From contig NZ_BDDT01000009.1 of the NCBI RefSeq assembly GCF_001661495.1, forward strand, positions 1 to 64,000: a stretch of DNA of 64,000 nucleotides. The letters are read 5' to 3'. The notes below the pieces were generated by a model. It searched no databases. It worked only from the letters and a program-made list of their open reading frames with translations, and was not told the DNA's origin. Origin of the DNA: Pseudoalteromonas prydzensis (lineage in GTDB: Bacteria; Pseudomonadota; Gammaproteobacteria; Enterobacterales; Alteromonadaceae). Within the stretch, counting starts at the first letter, position 1. Every line of letters begins with the position of its first letter. Of this stretch, positions 25,092 through 33,935 are shown piece by piece. The position numbers and the translations under genes are program-made.

Positions 25092-27911
25092 TTAAAACTT
25101 AGTTGTAAAACTCAGTTGGAAATATTGACCTGTAACATCATAAGCTTCAGATACAGTATTAATACCAGTACCGCCACTTGATGAACTTTGGTTAGCAACT
25201 GGTGGTTGCTTATCAAATAAGTTACGGATAGTTAATGTTACATCTGTACTATCTGAGAAGCTATATGTACCTGATATATCATGATAAACAACTGATGGAA
25301 ATTCATTATATTCCACTAATGGAGTAAAATCAGTGTAGTTAAAATTACCACCATCTACACTGTCAACAGAACGGTCCCAATAACGCATACGCCAAGAAAA
25401 ATTAAAATCTTCAAACCCGTAATTTAAATTTAAGTTTGCGCGATTATCAGGTGTATAAACTTGACCAGCGTATTCTATTGTCTCACCACTTTCAATACCT
25501 GTAATATCATATTGACGAAGATGATTCCAGAGTAAGTTAGCACCGAAAGTACCAACATCAGTATCTAACTTATAAGCTAGTTCAATATCAATACCTGATG
25601 TTTCGATATTATTTTCATTACCTGTTCCGGAATTAACCTCCACAAGGGCGCCATTCTTATCACGTAAAGCATTGCCTGAACACGATGGATCGAATTCTGA
25701 TGAAGACACATCAAAACAGCGATTTAGTACAGTTGTGCGACTAGTTGTAGAAATAGCATCTTCAACAGATATATCATAATAATCAACAGTTAAAGAAAAC
25801 TCATCTGTTACTTGCCAAACAACACCTAGGCTATAAGTATCAGCAGTTTCTGATTTCACTTCTTCATTACCACCAACAAATCCACCTGTGCTTTGCGCTT
25901 CAATTTGAGTTAACTGAAATGAGCCGGTTGCAGCTACACGTGCAGCAACTTCAGGAATAGAGAGGCAGTTTTGAGCAACATTACCTGTGTCTGAGGCAGT
26001 TACACCACTACAAGGATCTGTAACAGTTGCAAAAGTTTCACCTCTTCCGCCAAATAAATCAGCAATGTTAGGAGTACGAATTGCTGTTGCAGCTGAAGCT
26101 CGTAATTTTAAGGTATCAATAGGCGAATACTGGATACCAGCATTCCATGTTGTTTCCCCACCAACAATCTCATGGTCTGAATAGCGTGCTGCTAAATCAA
26201 CTTCAAGGTTGTCTAAAACAGGTAAGATAGTTTCAACATAGAAATCGTCTGATGTATAACTTCCATTTGTCGGTAGAGATTTATTTGTGCTTGAAGCTCC
26301 AGTTTGAGCTAAATCACCAGGATTATAAAAACCACTTTCTAGACGATGCTCAGCACCTAGTGCAACGCCAATTGTTCCACCTGGCAGCTCAATTGGTAAC
26401 TCACCAACTAATGAAGCAGAAAAAATAAATTGCTCAGATTGACCTGCTGTTTTCGCGGGAACCTTCACATAATCTACAGCTTCTTGAGAAACAGAGCCAG
26501 CTCCAAAAAGGTTTAACGGAACACAACCTTGCAATACTGCTAAATCGTTAGCGCACTGTAACTCCCCATCAGCATTTTCTATTACATCAAATGCTTGGGC
26601 TGCACGTTCAATATTTACTTGACCGCCACTATCTTGACGTTGATCAGTTTTACCCCAAGATACATATGTATTTAGTGCCCAAGCATCATTAATTTCCCAA
26701 TCAATACCTGTTGCAATACGAATAGTATCACGTTCTAAATCAGTTGAGCGAGCACCAAACTCAACCATACGTCGTACTAAAGCTGGAATATTATCATCCA
26801 TTGTTAAACCATCAGCCAATAAGTTCTGACGTAATAATTCAGGCACCATTGGATTGCTCATTGATATACCGCCTACCCCACCACGCGAAGGAAGGAAAAC
26901 GTCATCAGTTGAAAATGGTGTAGGTTCTATCGTCGAATCATAAGTTTTCGATGAATTCCAGTTTACTTCAGCAAAGTAATGTACATCATCATTAATATCT
27001 TGCTTTATGTTAAAAGCTGCATATTTACGCTCTAAAGGAGTAACAAGTTGACGAAATGATGCACGATTGAATGCTTCACCACCTGCCAAACCAGTGTAAG
27101 GTGTTCCATCTCCATTATAACTACCTACACGGCCTTGAGGAGGAAAAGATGAATAAACTTTATCCACATATTCATTACCGTCGTCGTCTAATAAAATAGC
27201 TTCATCAAAACGAGAAAAGTCCCTATCAGAAGATTTTAACCCTTTATCATCATCATATCCTATCGCAACAGTTACATTACCTGTATTCCAGCTATTCCCT
27301 GCAGTGACATTTACAGTATACTTTTCTCGGTCACTTTCTGCAGAAATACCTGTTTGAGCATTGAACTCAACACCTTCAACATTATCTCGAGTGATTATAT
27401 TTACAACACCAGCAACGGCATCGGTACCATAAATTGCTGATGAGGCGCTTTTAAGAATTTCAATTCGTTCAATCATAGAAGCTGGAATTGCATTTAAGTC
27501 AACAGCATAACCTGAAGATGGAGATACACCTGACACAAACCGACGGCCATTAACCAAGACTAGCGTTCTTGACTCACCTAGATTTCGCAATGAAGTAGTA
27601 TTTAAGCCTACTCCCGATGTACTAAATGATGAATTTGACTGATCTGAACCAGCGATTGCAACAGGAGTTTGATTTAAAACATCCGCGACATTTAACGCCC
27701 CCATTTGTACAATATCGCTACGTCCAATGACCGTAATTGGTACTGTAGTTTCCATATCAGTTCGTTTGATGCGTGAACCAGTCACCTGAATACGCTCAAC
27801 TTGCTCTGCGCCTTCTTCAGCAGCAAAAGAGCTTGATGAAAATGCAGCTGTTGATGCTGCGCCAAAAGCGATCGCTAAGCGAACTGCTTTTGAGACTTTA
27901 TTATTTAACAT
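25092..27911 (-). CDS. TonB-dependent receptor (paralogue A)
   Basis: The ATG at 27911 follows GGGAGA and gives 939 residues; an upstream ATG at 27929 is discarded. The signal peptide (AIAFGAASTAAFSSSSFAA) is followed by a TonB-box-like VERIQVTGSRIKRTD and a plug with LNQTPVAIAG, SLRNLGESRTLVLVNGRRFVSG and NAIPASMIERIEILKSASSAIYGTDAVAGVVNIIT. The barrel ends in LSFTTKF. Two Cys pairs (CSGV...NCLS and CFDV...SCSG) may form extracellular disulphides. This TBDR subgroup often imports peptides or sugars; the ligand is unknown here and no partner transporter lies nearby. It is monocistronic. Confidence 0.9.
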   Translation of the reverse strand: MLNNKVSKAVRLAIAFGAASTAAFSSSSFAAEEGAEQVERIQVTGSRIKRTDMETTVPITVIGRSDIVQMGALNVADVLNQTPVAIAGSDQSNSSFSTSGVGLNTTSLRNLGESRTLVLVNGRRFVSGVSPSSGYAVDLNAIPASMIERIEILKSASSAIYGTDAVAGVVNIITRDNVEGVEFNAQTGISAESDREKYTVNVTAGNSWNTGNVTVAIGYDDDKGLKSSDRDFSRFDEAILLDDDGNEYVDKVYSSFPPQGRVGSYNGDGTPYTGLAGGEAFNRASFRQLVTPLERKYAAFNIKQDINDDVHYFAEVNWNSSKTYDSTIEPTPFSTDDVFLPSRGGVGGISMSNPMVPELLRQNLLADGLTMDDNIPALVRRMVEFGARSTDLERDTIRIATGIDWEINDAWALNTYVSWGKTDQRQDSGGQVNIERAAQAFDVIENADGELQCANDLAVLQGCVPLNLFGAGSVSQEAVDYVKVPAKTAGQSEQFIFSASLVGELPIELPGGTIGVALGAEHRLESGFYNPGDLAQTGASSTNKSLPTNGSYTSDDFYVETILPVLDNLEVDLAARYSDHEIVGGETTWNAGIQYSPIDTLKLRASAATAIRTPNIADLFGGRGETFATVTDPCSGVTASDTGNVAQNCLSIPEVAARVAATGSFQLTQIEAQSTGGFVGGNEEVKSETADTYSLGVVWQVTDEFSLTVDYYDISVEDAISTTSRTTVLNRCFDVSSSEFDPSCSGNALRDKNGALVEVNSGTGNENNIETSGIDIELAYKLDTDVGTFGANLLWNHLRQYDITGIESGETIEYAGQVYTPDNRANLNLNYGFEDFNFSWRMRYWDRSVDSVDGGNFNYTDFTPLVEYNEFPSVVYHDISGTYSFSDSTDVTLTIRNLFDKQPPVANQSSSSGGTGINTVSEAYDVTGQYFQLSFTTKF

Positions 27912-28332
27912 TTGATTCTCCCTGGTCATACTGAATGTATGATTTTATTAGTTTTATTTGCAAATTAACTAGTTACTTTGTAAACAATAAGTGTACAAGA
28001 ACCCGTCTAAGCAAAACGATACTAATATTAGAGACGACCAAAGGTCAACAGTTATTTAACCTAAACACAAATATTTTCACAGATAAAAAACATAATTAAC
28101 CAATCTGATTTTTAGGTAATTCACTGCTTTATGAAAATTAGCCTAACCTAACACCGGCGGATTTACTTCACAAAATCAATTAACTAAAAAGGGTTTATCC
28201 TACCTAATAATTAATATGAAAACTATGAGTCCATAAAGCCGACTGTTTAAATGCGTCATAAAAGTTTAAAATAAAAAAAGCCTGAAACTACAGGCTTTAA
28301 TTTAAATTCATATACTTAAATTAGCAATCAGG
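27912..28332. other. Intergenic region between the two paralogous TBDR genes
   Basis: These 421 bp hold the promoter region of paralogue A (minus strand) and the terminator of paralogue B at 28273-28298. I see no gene, no repeat and no obvious operator apart from these. Confidence 0.5.
28273..28298 (-). terminator. Terminator of TBDR gene 28333-31206
   Basis: On the minus strand AAAGCCTG (28298-28291) pairs with CAGGCTTT (28284-28277) around a six-base loop and is followed by a U-run at 28279-28273. Confidence 0.85.
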
Positions 28333-31206
28333 TTAGAATTTCAAATTTACACTCATGTGAATAAAACGACCTAATGTGTCATAAAATCCAGCAACTGTGT
28401 TTGCGTTTGAAGCAATTGTGTTACCCACCATAGGAGGTTCTTTATCGAAGATATTATTCATACCACCCGTTAACGTTACATGTTCATTAATAGAGTAACT
28501 ACCAGATAAGTCGATAAAACTATAAGAACCTATACCACCATTTTCAATTAATGAAACATCCGCTGATCCGTCATAGTCAATACCGCCGTAGTAACGCCAT
28601 TTAGCTCCAACACGCCAGTCATCACGGATGTAATTTACGTTAGCTGTATGACGCCATTTAGGCGAAGCGAAACAGTCTGTATTAATATTACCAGAACAGT
28701 CATAAGCTAAAGTTGAATCACCTAGGATAGGTTCAACTTCTTTCTTCATGCTGTAGTAACCGTTAATGTCAAATTTCAAGCTTGCATTTTCTAGATCCAT
28801 TGAGTAGGCAGCTGTGGCATCAATACCTTCCCAAGTCCTACCACCAATATTATCACTTAGGTTTGTTACAAAACCTTCTTGACCTAACCAAAGACTACCA
28901 GATGGACTGCGAGTAATGTTGTTACAGAAGAACTCGTCACCTGTTTCAGCGCAGTTATTTAATATACGCTCTGCGCCTACTGTACCAATAACTTTTTCAA
29001 TTTCAATTTTGAAGTAATCAACAGAAAAGTTAAAGTTATCAAAAGGAGAAGCAACTAAACCAATAGTAAGTGTCTCACCTTCTTCAGGTTGAAGTGCTGG
29101 ATTACCACCAGCTAGTTGGTTATATTGTCCCGCAGGTGATTCACCAATGCTACCGTATTGGTCAGCACTCACACCAGCATTAGCACATTGACTAGCTGAA
29201 TATGTAGGTCTGTCAGCTGGATCCGCTGCATTTGGATCACCAGCACAACCGTCTGCGCCACTCCAAAGACCAAGGCTTTGAGCTGCAAATAACTCACCTA
29301 CGTTGGGGGCGCGTACAACTTTTGCAAAACTAGTTCTAAATTTGTATTTGTCTGCAAGAGTATAATCAACACCAATTGAATAAGTCGTATCAGATCCGGT
29401 TGTAGAATAATCGGACCAACGAGCTGCAGTCGACACATTTAAGTTATCTAATACTGGAATTTGTAACTCACCGTAAACTTCGTTTACATCAATTGCACCG
29501 TAAAGGCTTAGTGAAGGGCCACCTTGACCTAATAGTTGACCTTCTGCGTAAACAGTATCTGATTCACGTTCGTAATCTTGTTCGCGACGTTCAACACCAA
29601 ATACAGCCCCAACAGGTAAAGAAGTTGTAGGAAGACTCCAGTCGAACTCACCACTAATATAACCACTATAAATAATCTGTGTCACTAAACCAGTTTGAAT
29701 GCCTACACCTGCAAGTTGAGCGGCTTGTTCTGGTGTTACACCACCGAGTTCAAATACGTTGTAGTATAAACAGCCATCGGCCTCGTCACACTCCGTACCT
29801 ACAGCACCAACACGAGGACCAATCTTTGGAGCAAGTAAATCGTTTTTGTAAACAGAACTTGAAGTTGTTGCAGAGTAGTTATAGCTAACGTCGTATGACC
29901 AATTATCGCTAAGCTCACCTTCCATACCTGTTAGTATTCTGTATGAAGAGTGCTCTAAATTATCAGAACGAGGTCCACCTTCAACATTCCGTTTACCTAT
30001 GTAAGCAACAAATTGATCAGTTCCATCTTGATTGAACAACCCTTGAAGCTGTTGTTTTTGAGCGTCAGATAATAAAGGGTTATTATAATCAAATAAAAAC
30101 TCTTCATTATAGAACGTGCCGGACTCCGCGATTTGGCCAGCAGTTCTGTTGTGCATGAAGGAGAACTCTAAATATGGACGGAAAGTTTCATTGATTTCAT
30201 AATCAATAAATGTACCTAGCGTAAAACGCTCATTTGGTCTTAAAAAGTGATTGACTGGGGCAAAGTTATAACGATAACCATCATCTTCTCTGAAACCAGA
30301 ACCATTTGGCTCTAGGTAACCGTAAAAATTTTGTTTGTAATCAACTTCACCATCAACTACAGGATAAATATCAAAAAATGGATTTGGAGTTGTACCAGAA
30401 CCACCGCAAGATTGACCTGCGCCATCTAATGCACACGATGAGTAATCTCTAGAGCCTTGCAACAATTCAGTTTGACGGTTGTACGTTACATAACCTACAG
30501 CGTGACCTTTGCTGCCATCGAATCCACCACCCACAGTAAAATCTATGCTGTAAGACTTACCATCGATACCTGTGCTACCTGTATCGTATTCGAAGTCTTT
30601 TTCATCCATCAAACCTTGAATGTATTTGTTATCATTATTGTGTTGATAACCAGAAGTACCTACGTTAAGAGAAACCCCTTCGAACTGGTCATCCATTACA
30701 AAGTTAACAACACCGGCAACAGCATCAGCACCGTAAACAGCAGCTGCACCACCAGTTAAAACATCCACTCGCTTAATTAGTGATGAAGGAATTTGGTTTA
30801 TATCAGCAACTTGAGATGTAATACTACCCGCCTGCATTCTTCGGCCGTTTATCAAAACTAAAGTTCTGTTTGAACCTAGGCCACGTAAATCTACTGTTGC
30901 AGTACCTGTTGCGCCATTCGCTAAAAATGAACTTTCTGCAGCTTCAATTTGCGGTAACTGATTCAAGATATCTTCAACACGAGTAAAACCACTTAATTTA
31001 ATCTCTTCAGCAGTCATTACAGTAACTGGACTAGACGTCTCTAAGTCTGTGCGCTTTATGCGAGAACCTGTTACTTGAATACGCTCAACTTTTTCAACAC
31101 CATCATTTTCTTCTGCTGCAAACGAGCTTGCAGAAAATGCAGCTGTTGATGCTGCACCAAAAGCGATCGCTAAGCGAACAGCTTTTGAAATTTTATTATT
31201 TAACAT
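28333..31206 (-). CDS. TonB-dependent receptor (paralogue B)
   Basis: This is a 957-residue receptor of the same subgroup as its neighbour. It has the same leader and ribosome-binding region (GGGAGAATCAAATG), the signal peptide AIAFGAASTAAFSASSFAA, the TonB-box-like VERIQVTGSRIKRTD, and a plug with LNQLPQIEAAESSFLANGATGTATVDLRGLG, NGRRMQAGS and VLTGGAAAVYGADAVAGVVNFV. The barrel carries many paired Cys residues (CALDGAGQSC, CDEADGC, CAETGDEFFC, CSGNINTDC), suggesting disulphide-stabilised loops, and ends MSVNLKF. Ligand unknown. The gene has its own terminator. Barrel divergence against leader identity points to an old duplication with conserved or converted 5' ends. Confidence 0.9.
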   Translation of the reverse strand: MLNNKISKAVRLAIAFGAASTAAFSASSFAAEENDGVEKVERIQVTGSRIKRTDLETSSPVTVMTAEEIKLSGFTRVEDILNQLPQIEAAESSFLANGATGTATVDLRGLGSNRTLVLINGRRMQAGSITSQVADINQIPSSLIKRVDVLTGGAAAVYGADAVAGVVNFVMDDQFEGVSLNVGTSGYQHNNDNKYIQGLMDEKDFEYDTGSTGIDGKSYSIDFTVGGGFDGSKGHAVGYVTYNRQTELLQGSRDYSSCALDGAGQSCGGSGTTPNPFFDIYPVVDGEVDYKQNFYGYLEPNGSGFREDDGYRYNFAPVNHFLRPNERFTLGTFIDYEINETFRPYLEFSFMHNRTAGQIAESGTFYNEEFLFDYNNPLLSDAQKQQLQGLFNQDGTDQFVAYIGKRNVEGGPRSDNLEHSSYRILTGMEGELSDNWSYDVSYNYSATTSSSVYKNDLLAPKIGPRVGAVGTECDEADGCLYYNVFELGGVTPEQAAQLAGVGIQTGLVTQIIYSGYISGEFDWSLPTTSLPVGAVFGVERREQDYERESDTVYAEGQLLGQGGPSLSLYGAIDVNEVYGELQIPVLDNLNVSTAARWSDYSTTGSDTTYSIGVDYTLADKYKFRTSFAKVVRAPNVGELFAAQSLGLWSGADGCAGDPNAADPADRPTYSASQCANAGVSADQYGSIGESPAGQYNQLAGGNPALQPEEGETLTIGLVASPFDNFNFSVDYFKIEIEKVIGTVGAERILNNCAETGDEFFCNNITRSPSGSLWLGQEGFVTNLSDNIGGRTWEGIDATAAYSMDLENASLKFDINGYYSMKKEVEPILGDSTLAYDCSGNINTDCFASPKWRHTANVNYIRDDWRVGAKWRYYGGIDYDGSADVSLIENGGIGSYSFIDLSGSYSINEHVTLTGGMNNIFDKEPPMVGNTIASNANTVAGFYDTLGRFIHMSVNLKF

Positions 31207-31484
31207 TTGATTCTCCCTGGACCACTATTTTGTGGTTATTTTTATTTAACTTTTTGCAAGACCATGAAACATTTAAGTTACAATGGAAGTGCAACAATAA
31301 ACAAAACAAATGCAAATGACAACATTTAATTACATAAATTTAACCTAAACTAAACCCAAAACCCTATACGTAAGTTGCAGACTGGTTAAGGATAAAAAAG
31401 AATGTTTATTTTTTGTTTTATACGGAGGTTTACTGTTGACATAATCACATTAACCACGATTTTTTTGGAACTTCAACTATCTGC

Positions 31485-33875
31485 TTACCAAAGTAACGAT
31501 AATTGTGCTTTATTGGTTGTTAAAAAATCGTGATTGAGGGGAAGGAGGATCATTTGTGCGATTGGTTTTAGTTGCTTTTCGACGTATACGTTGTAGTCAA
31601 ATTGATACTCAGTAGCTGGAGTTTTTTCTATAAACAACTCTGGCCCTGATTTTGTATACACATACTCAACAATCTGCCCTTTGTTGATCACAAACTCAGG
31701 ATGTAGGGCTTGATATTTTTTTACTGCTTGTACTTGCGGCGGGATATTTTTTTGATAATCAATTAAATGTTGGCCGAGCCTTTTTCTATACACGAGCTTA
31801 TCGTCAAATTCACCTGCGTATAAACGAGTAATATAACTTTCAATAATGGGCGTGAACATTTCTACGCTGAAGTTATCTAGGAATAAGGTAGTAAATAATT
31901 CGGTTTGAAATTCATGGGCAAGCTGGGTCCAGTCGCTGCGCGCTGTCTCCATTCCTTTAAAAATAAGTTCTTTTTTGCCTTTTGTATCCACTTGACCAAC
32001 ATAGCGTTTCTTTGAACCAGTTGTTTTACCCCGTATGGTGGGCATAAAAAATGGGCTGTATAACGTCTCAAACTCGATTTCTAAGTAACTTGTTATCGCA
32101 TAGCGCTGCTTGAGTGTCTGTTGCCATTTTTCGTTAATTGTATTGGCTAATTGTTTACCAATTTCTTTGCAGCTTGTAGCACCTAGTTCGTCGGGTAAAC
32201 TTACGAATGTGGAATCGGTATCACCATAAATAACGCTGTATCCAAGCTCTTCAATCCATTGACGCGTGGTTTGCATAATCTCATGACCACGTAGTGTAAT
32301 AGAGCTTGATAAACGTGGATCATAAAAGCGGCAACCTTTAGATCCTAACACGCCATATAAACTGTTCATGATGATTTTTATAGCTTGCGACAGCATGGGT
32401 TGATCAGTGTTTTTTGCGTGCTGCCTTGATGAGGCTAACTTTTTTATTAAATTAGGAAGGTGATGCTCAGTGCGGGAAAAAAATGCGTCTTTAAAACCGG
32501 CTATCGCGTTGTCTGGATCTGCTAAGCCGCGAATTAGCCCAAGCGGATCAATACAAAACGTTTGCATAATTGATGGATACAAGCTTTTAAAATCCAGTAC
32601 GATGACATTTTTATACAGCCCAGGAATTGACTCCATCACAAAACCACCAGGACTTTCAAACGATAAACCATGATCGCCTAAGTTTGGCGCAACGTAGCCA
32701 CTGCGATGTAATAACGGTAAATATAAATTGGTAAATGCCGCTACAGAGCCGCCCATTCGTTCCAGCTCAAGCCCTGTTAATTGCGTACGAACTATCGCAA
32801 ACTCGATTAATTTCAACTGTGCAAAAATACGATTCACGAGCACACAGTCTTGGCGGTTATAAGCGGCGAGTGATAGCTTGTCCTCATTAAATTGACGAAT
32901 AATTTCACTCAAGCGATTATCACTTTGGATCAGTTTTTTTTCACCAAGCACTTTATGGCTCACATTCGCCAGAGAAAAACTATTAAAATGGTAAGTGGCA
33001 TTTTTTAGTGTATCAATACCATCAATCACACAGCGCCCTGGTAGAGTTAAACGAGTAAAGTGCCCTTCGCGTATCTGAAGTTGTCCATGGCCGCGGCCCA
33101 GCAATAATTTAACCCCCAGCGCTTCAGCGCGGCGATTTAGTACTGAAAAATCAAACTCAATGACATTCCAACCAATAATGATGTCAGGATCGACTTGCTT
33201 TACTAACTGTTGTAATTGCGTGAGTAAATCAATTTCATCAAAGCACCAATAAATGCGTTGCTCGCTCTGTTCAGGTTCACCAATCATTAGTACGCAGTCA
33301 ATTCCCTCACCTACTAAGCCAACAGAAAACAACACCCCCTCTCCACTGCATTCGATATCTAATGACACCGTTTTAAACTGTGGAGTATATGGATCGGCGG
33401 CTTTTAACTGAGCATTATCGATTTGAATATACCCTGTTTGCTGAGTAACATCTCCGGTGACCCACACCCCACCACGAATAAAACGTTCCATTAAAAAACG
33501 GTCACTGTGGCGTATATCACCTTCATACACTGTGATTTGATTATCGATAGATTGGCTCTCAAACACCTGCCGAGCTTGATATAGTGCTTGCGAGCTGGAG
33601 AAATAACACGCAATACATTGTTCGCCGCCAAAATGTTGCATTGGGACAGGTTTAAATTCAGCGGTAAAATTTTGTTGACGAAGCAATTGTTCAGCTAGGG
33701 CATGCTGTTTTTCTGGAATAAAAAACACCGCCTGCTGATTTGGCACTAACACTTTTATCGGTCCGTGATCTGAGCTCAACCAATAACAGAGGGTGATCCC
33801 GCTATGGCGGCTATACTTATCAGCAGCATATTGTTGCCTTGAAAGTATAAAGCCTTGATAGATTGCTTGTGTCAA
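31485..33875 (-). CDS. polB: DNA polymerase II (family B)
   Basis: From the TTG at 33875 (GGGA eight bases upstream) the protein has 796 residues and starts MTQAIYQGFILSRQQ, like E. coli Pol II (MAQAGFILTRH). An ATG at 33917 would overlap the probable LexA box. Domains run in order: N-terminal domain, 3'-5' exonuclease (SLDIECSG, then GWNVIEFDFSVLNRR and a YNRQDCVLV box), then polymerase with VLDFKSLYPSI (motif A), IKIIMNSLYGVLGS (motif B) and YGDTDSTFVS (motif C catalytic Asp pair). It supports replication restart and translesion synthesis under SOS. It is divergent from a dinG-like gene. Confidence 0.93.
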   Translation of the reverse strand: MTQAIYQGFILSRQQYAADKYSRHSGITLCYWLSSDHGPIKVLVPNQQAVFFIPEKQHALAEQLLRQQNFTAEFKPVPMQHFGGEQCIACYFSSSQALYQARQVFESQSIDNQITVYEGDIRHSDRFLMERFIRGGVWVTGDVTQQTGYIQIDNAQLKAADPYTPQFKTVSLDIECSGEGVLFSVGLVGEGIDCVLMIGEPEQSEQRIYWCFDEIDLLTQLQQLVKQVDPDIIIGWNVIEFDFSVLNRRAEALGVKLLLGRGHGQLQIREGHFTRLTLPGRCVIDGIDTLKNATYHFNSFSLANVSHKVLGEKKLIQSDNRLSEIIRQFNEDKLSLAAYNRQDCVLVNRIFAQLKLIEFAIVRTQLTGLELERMGGSVAAFTNLYLPLLHRSGYVAPNLGDHGLSFESPGGFVMESIPGLYKNVIVLDFKSLYPSIMQTFCIDPLGLIRGLADPDNAIAGFKDAFFSRTEHHLPNLIKKLASSRQHAKNTDQPMLSQAIKIIMNSLYGVLGSKGCRFYDPRLSSSITLRGHEIMQTTRQWIEELGYSVIYGDTDSTFVSLPDELGATSCKEIGKQLANTINEKWQQTLKQRYAITSYLEIEFETLYSPFFMPTIRGKTTGSKKRYVGQVDTKGKKELIFKGMETARSDWTQLAHEFQTELFTTLFLDNFSVEMFTPIIESYITRLYAGEFDDKLVYRKRLGQHLIDYQKNIPPQVQAVKKYQALHPEFVINKGQIVEYVYTKSGPELFIEKTPATEYQFDYNVYVEKQLKPIAQMILLPLNHDFLTTNKAQLSLLW

Positions 33876-33901
33876 TGTTCGATCCCAATTAATATACAGC
33901 A

Positions 33902-33917
33902 CTGTAATTATATACAT
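33902..33917. promoter_or_regulatory. Probable LexA box between polB and dinG
   Basis: CTGTAATTATATACAT matches the LexA pattern CTG-N10-CAG except for the last base. It lies between the divergent starts of polB (33875) and the dinG-like gene (33936). Both are LexA-controlled SOS genes in E. coli, which supports function despite the mismatch. Confidence 0.62.
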
Positions 33918-33935
33918 ACTTTAGGTTATTCACCC

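Noticed and set aside
33855-33935. Upstream extension of the dinG-like gene
   Set aside because: It would run antisense through the start of polB and across the LexA-like box; the ATG at 33936 matches family length.
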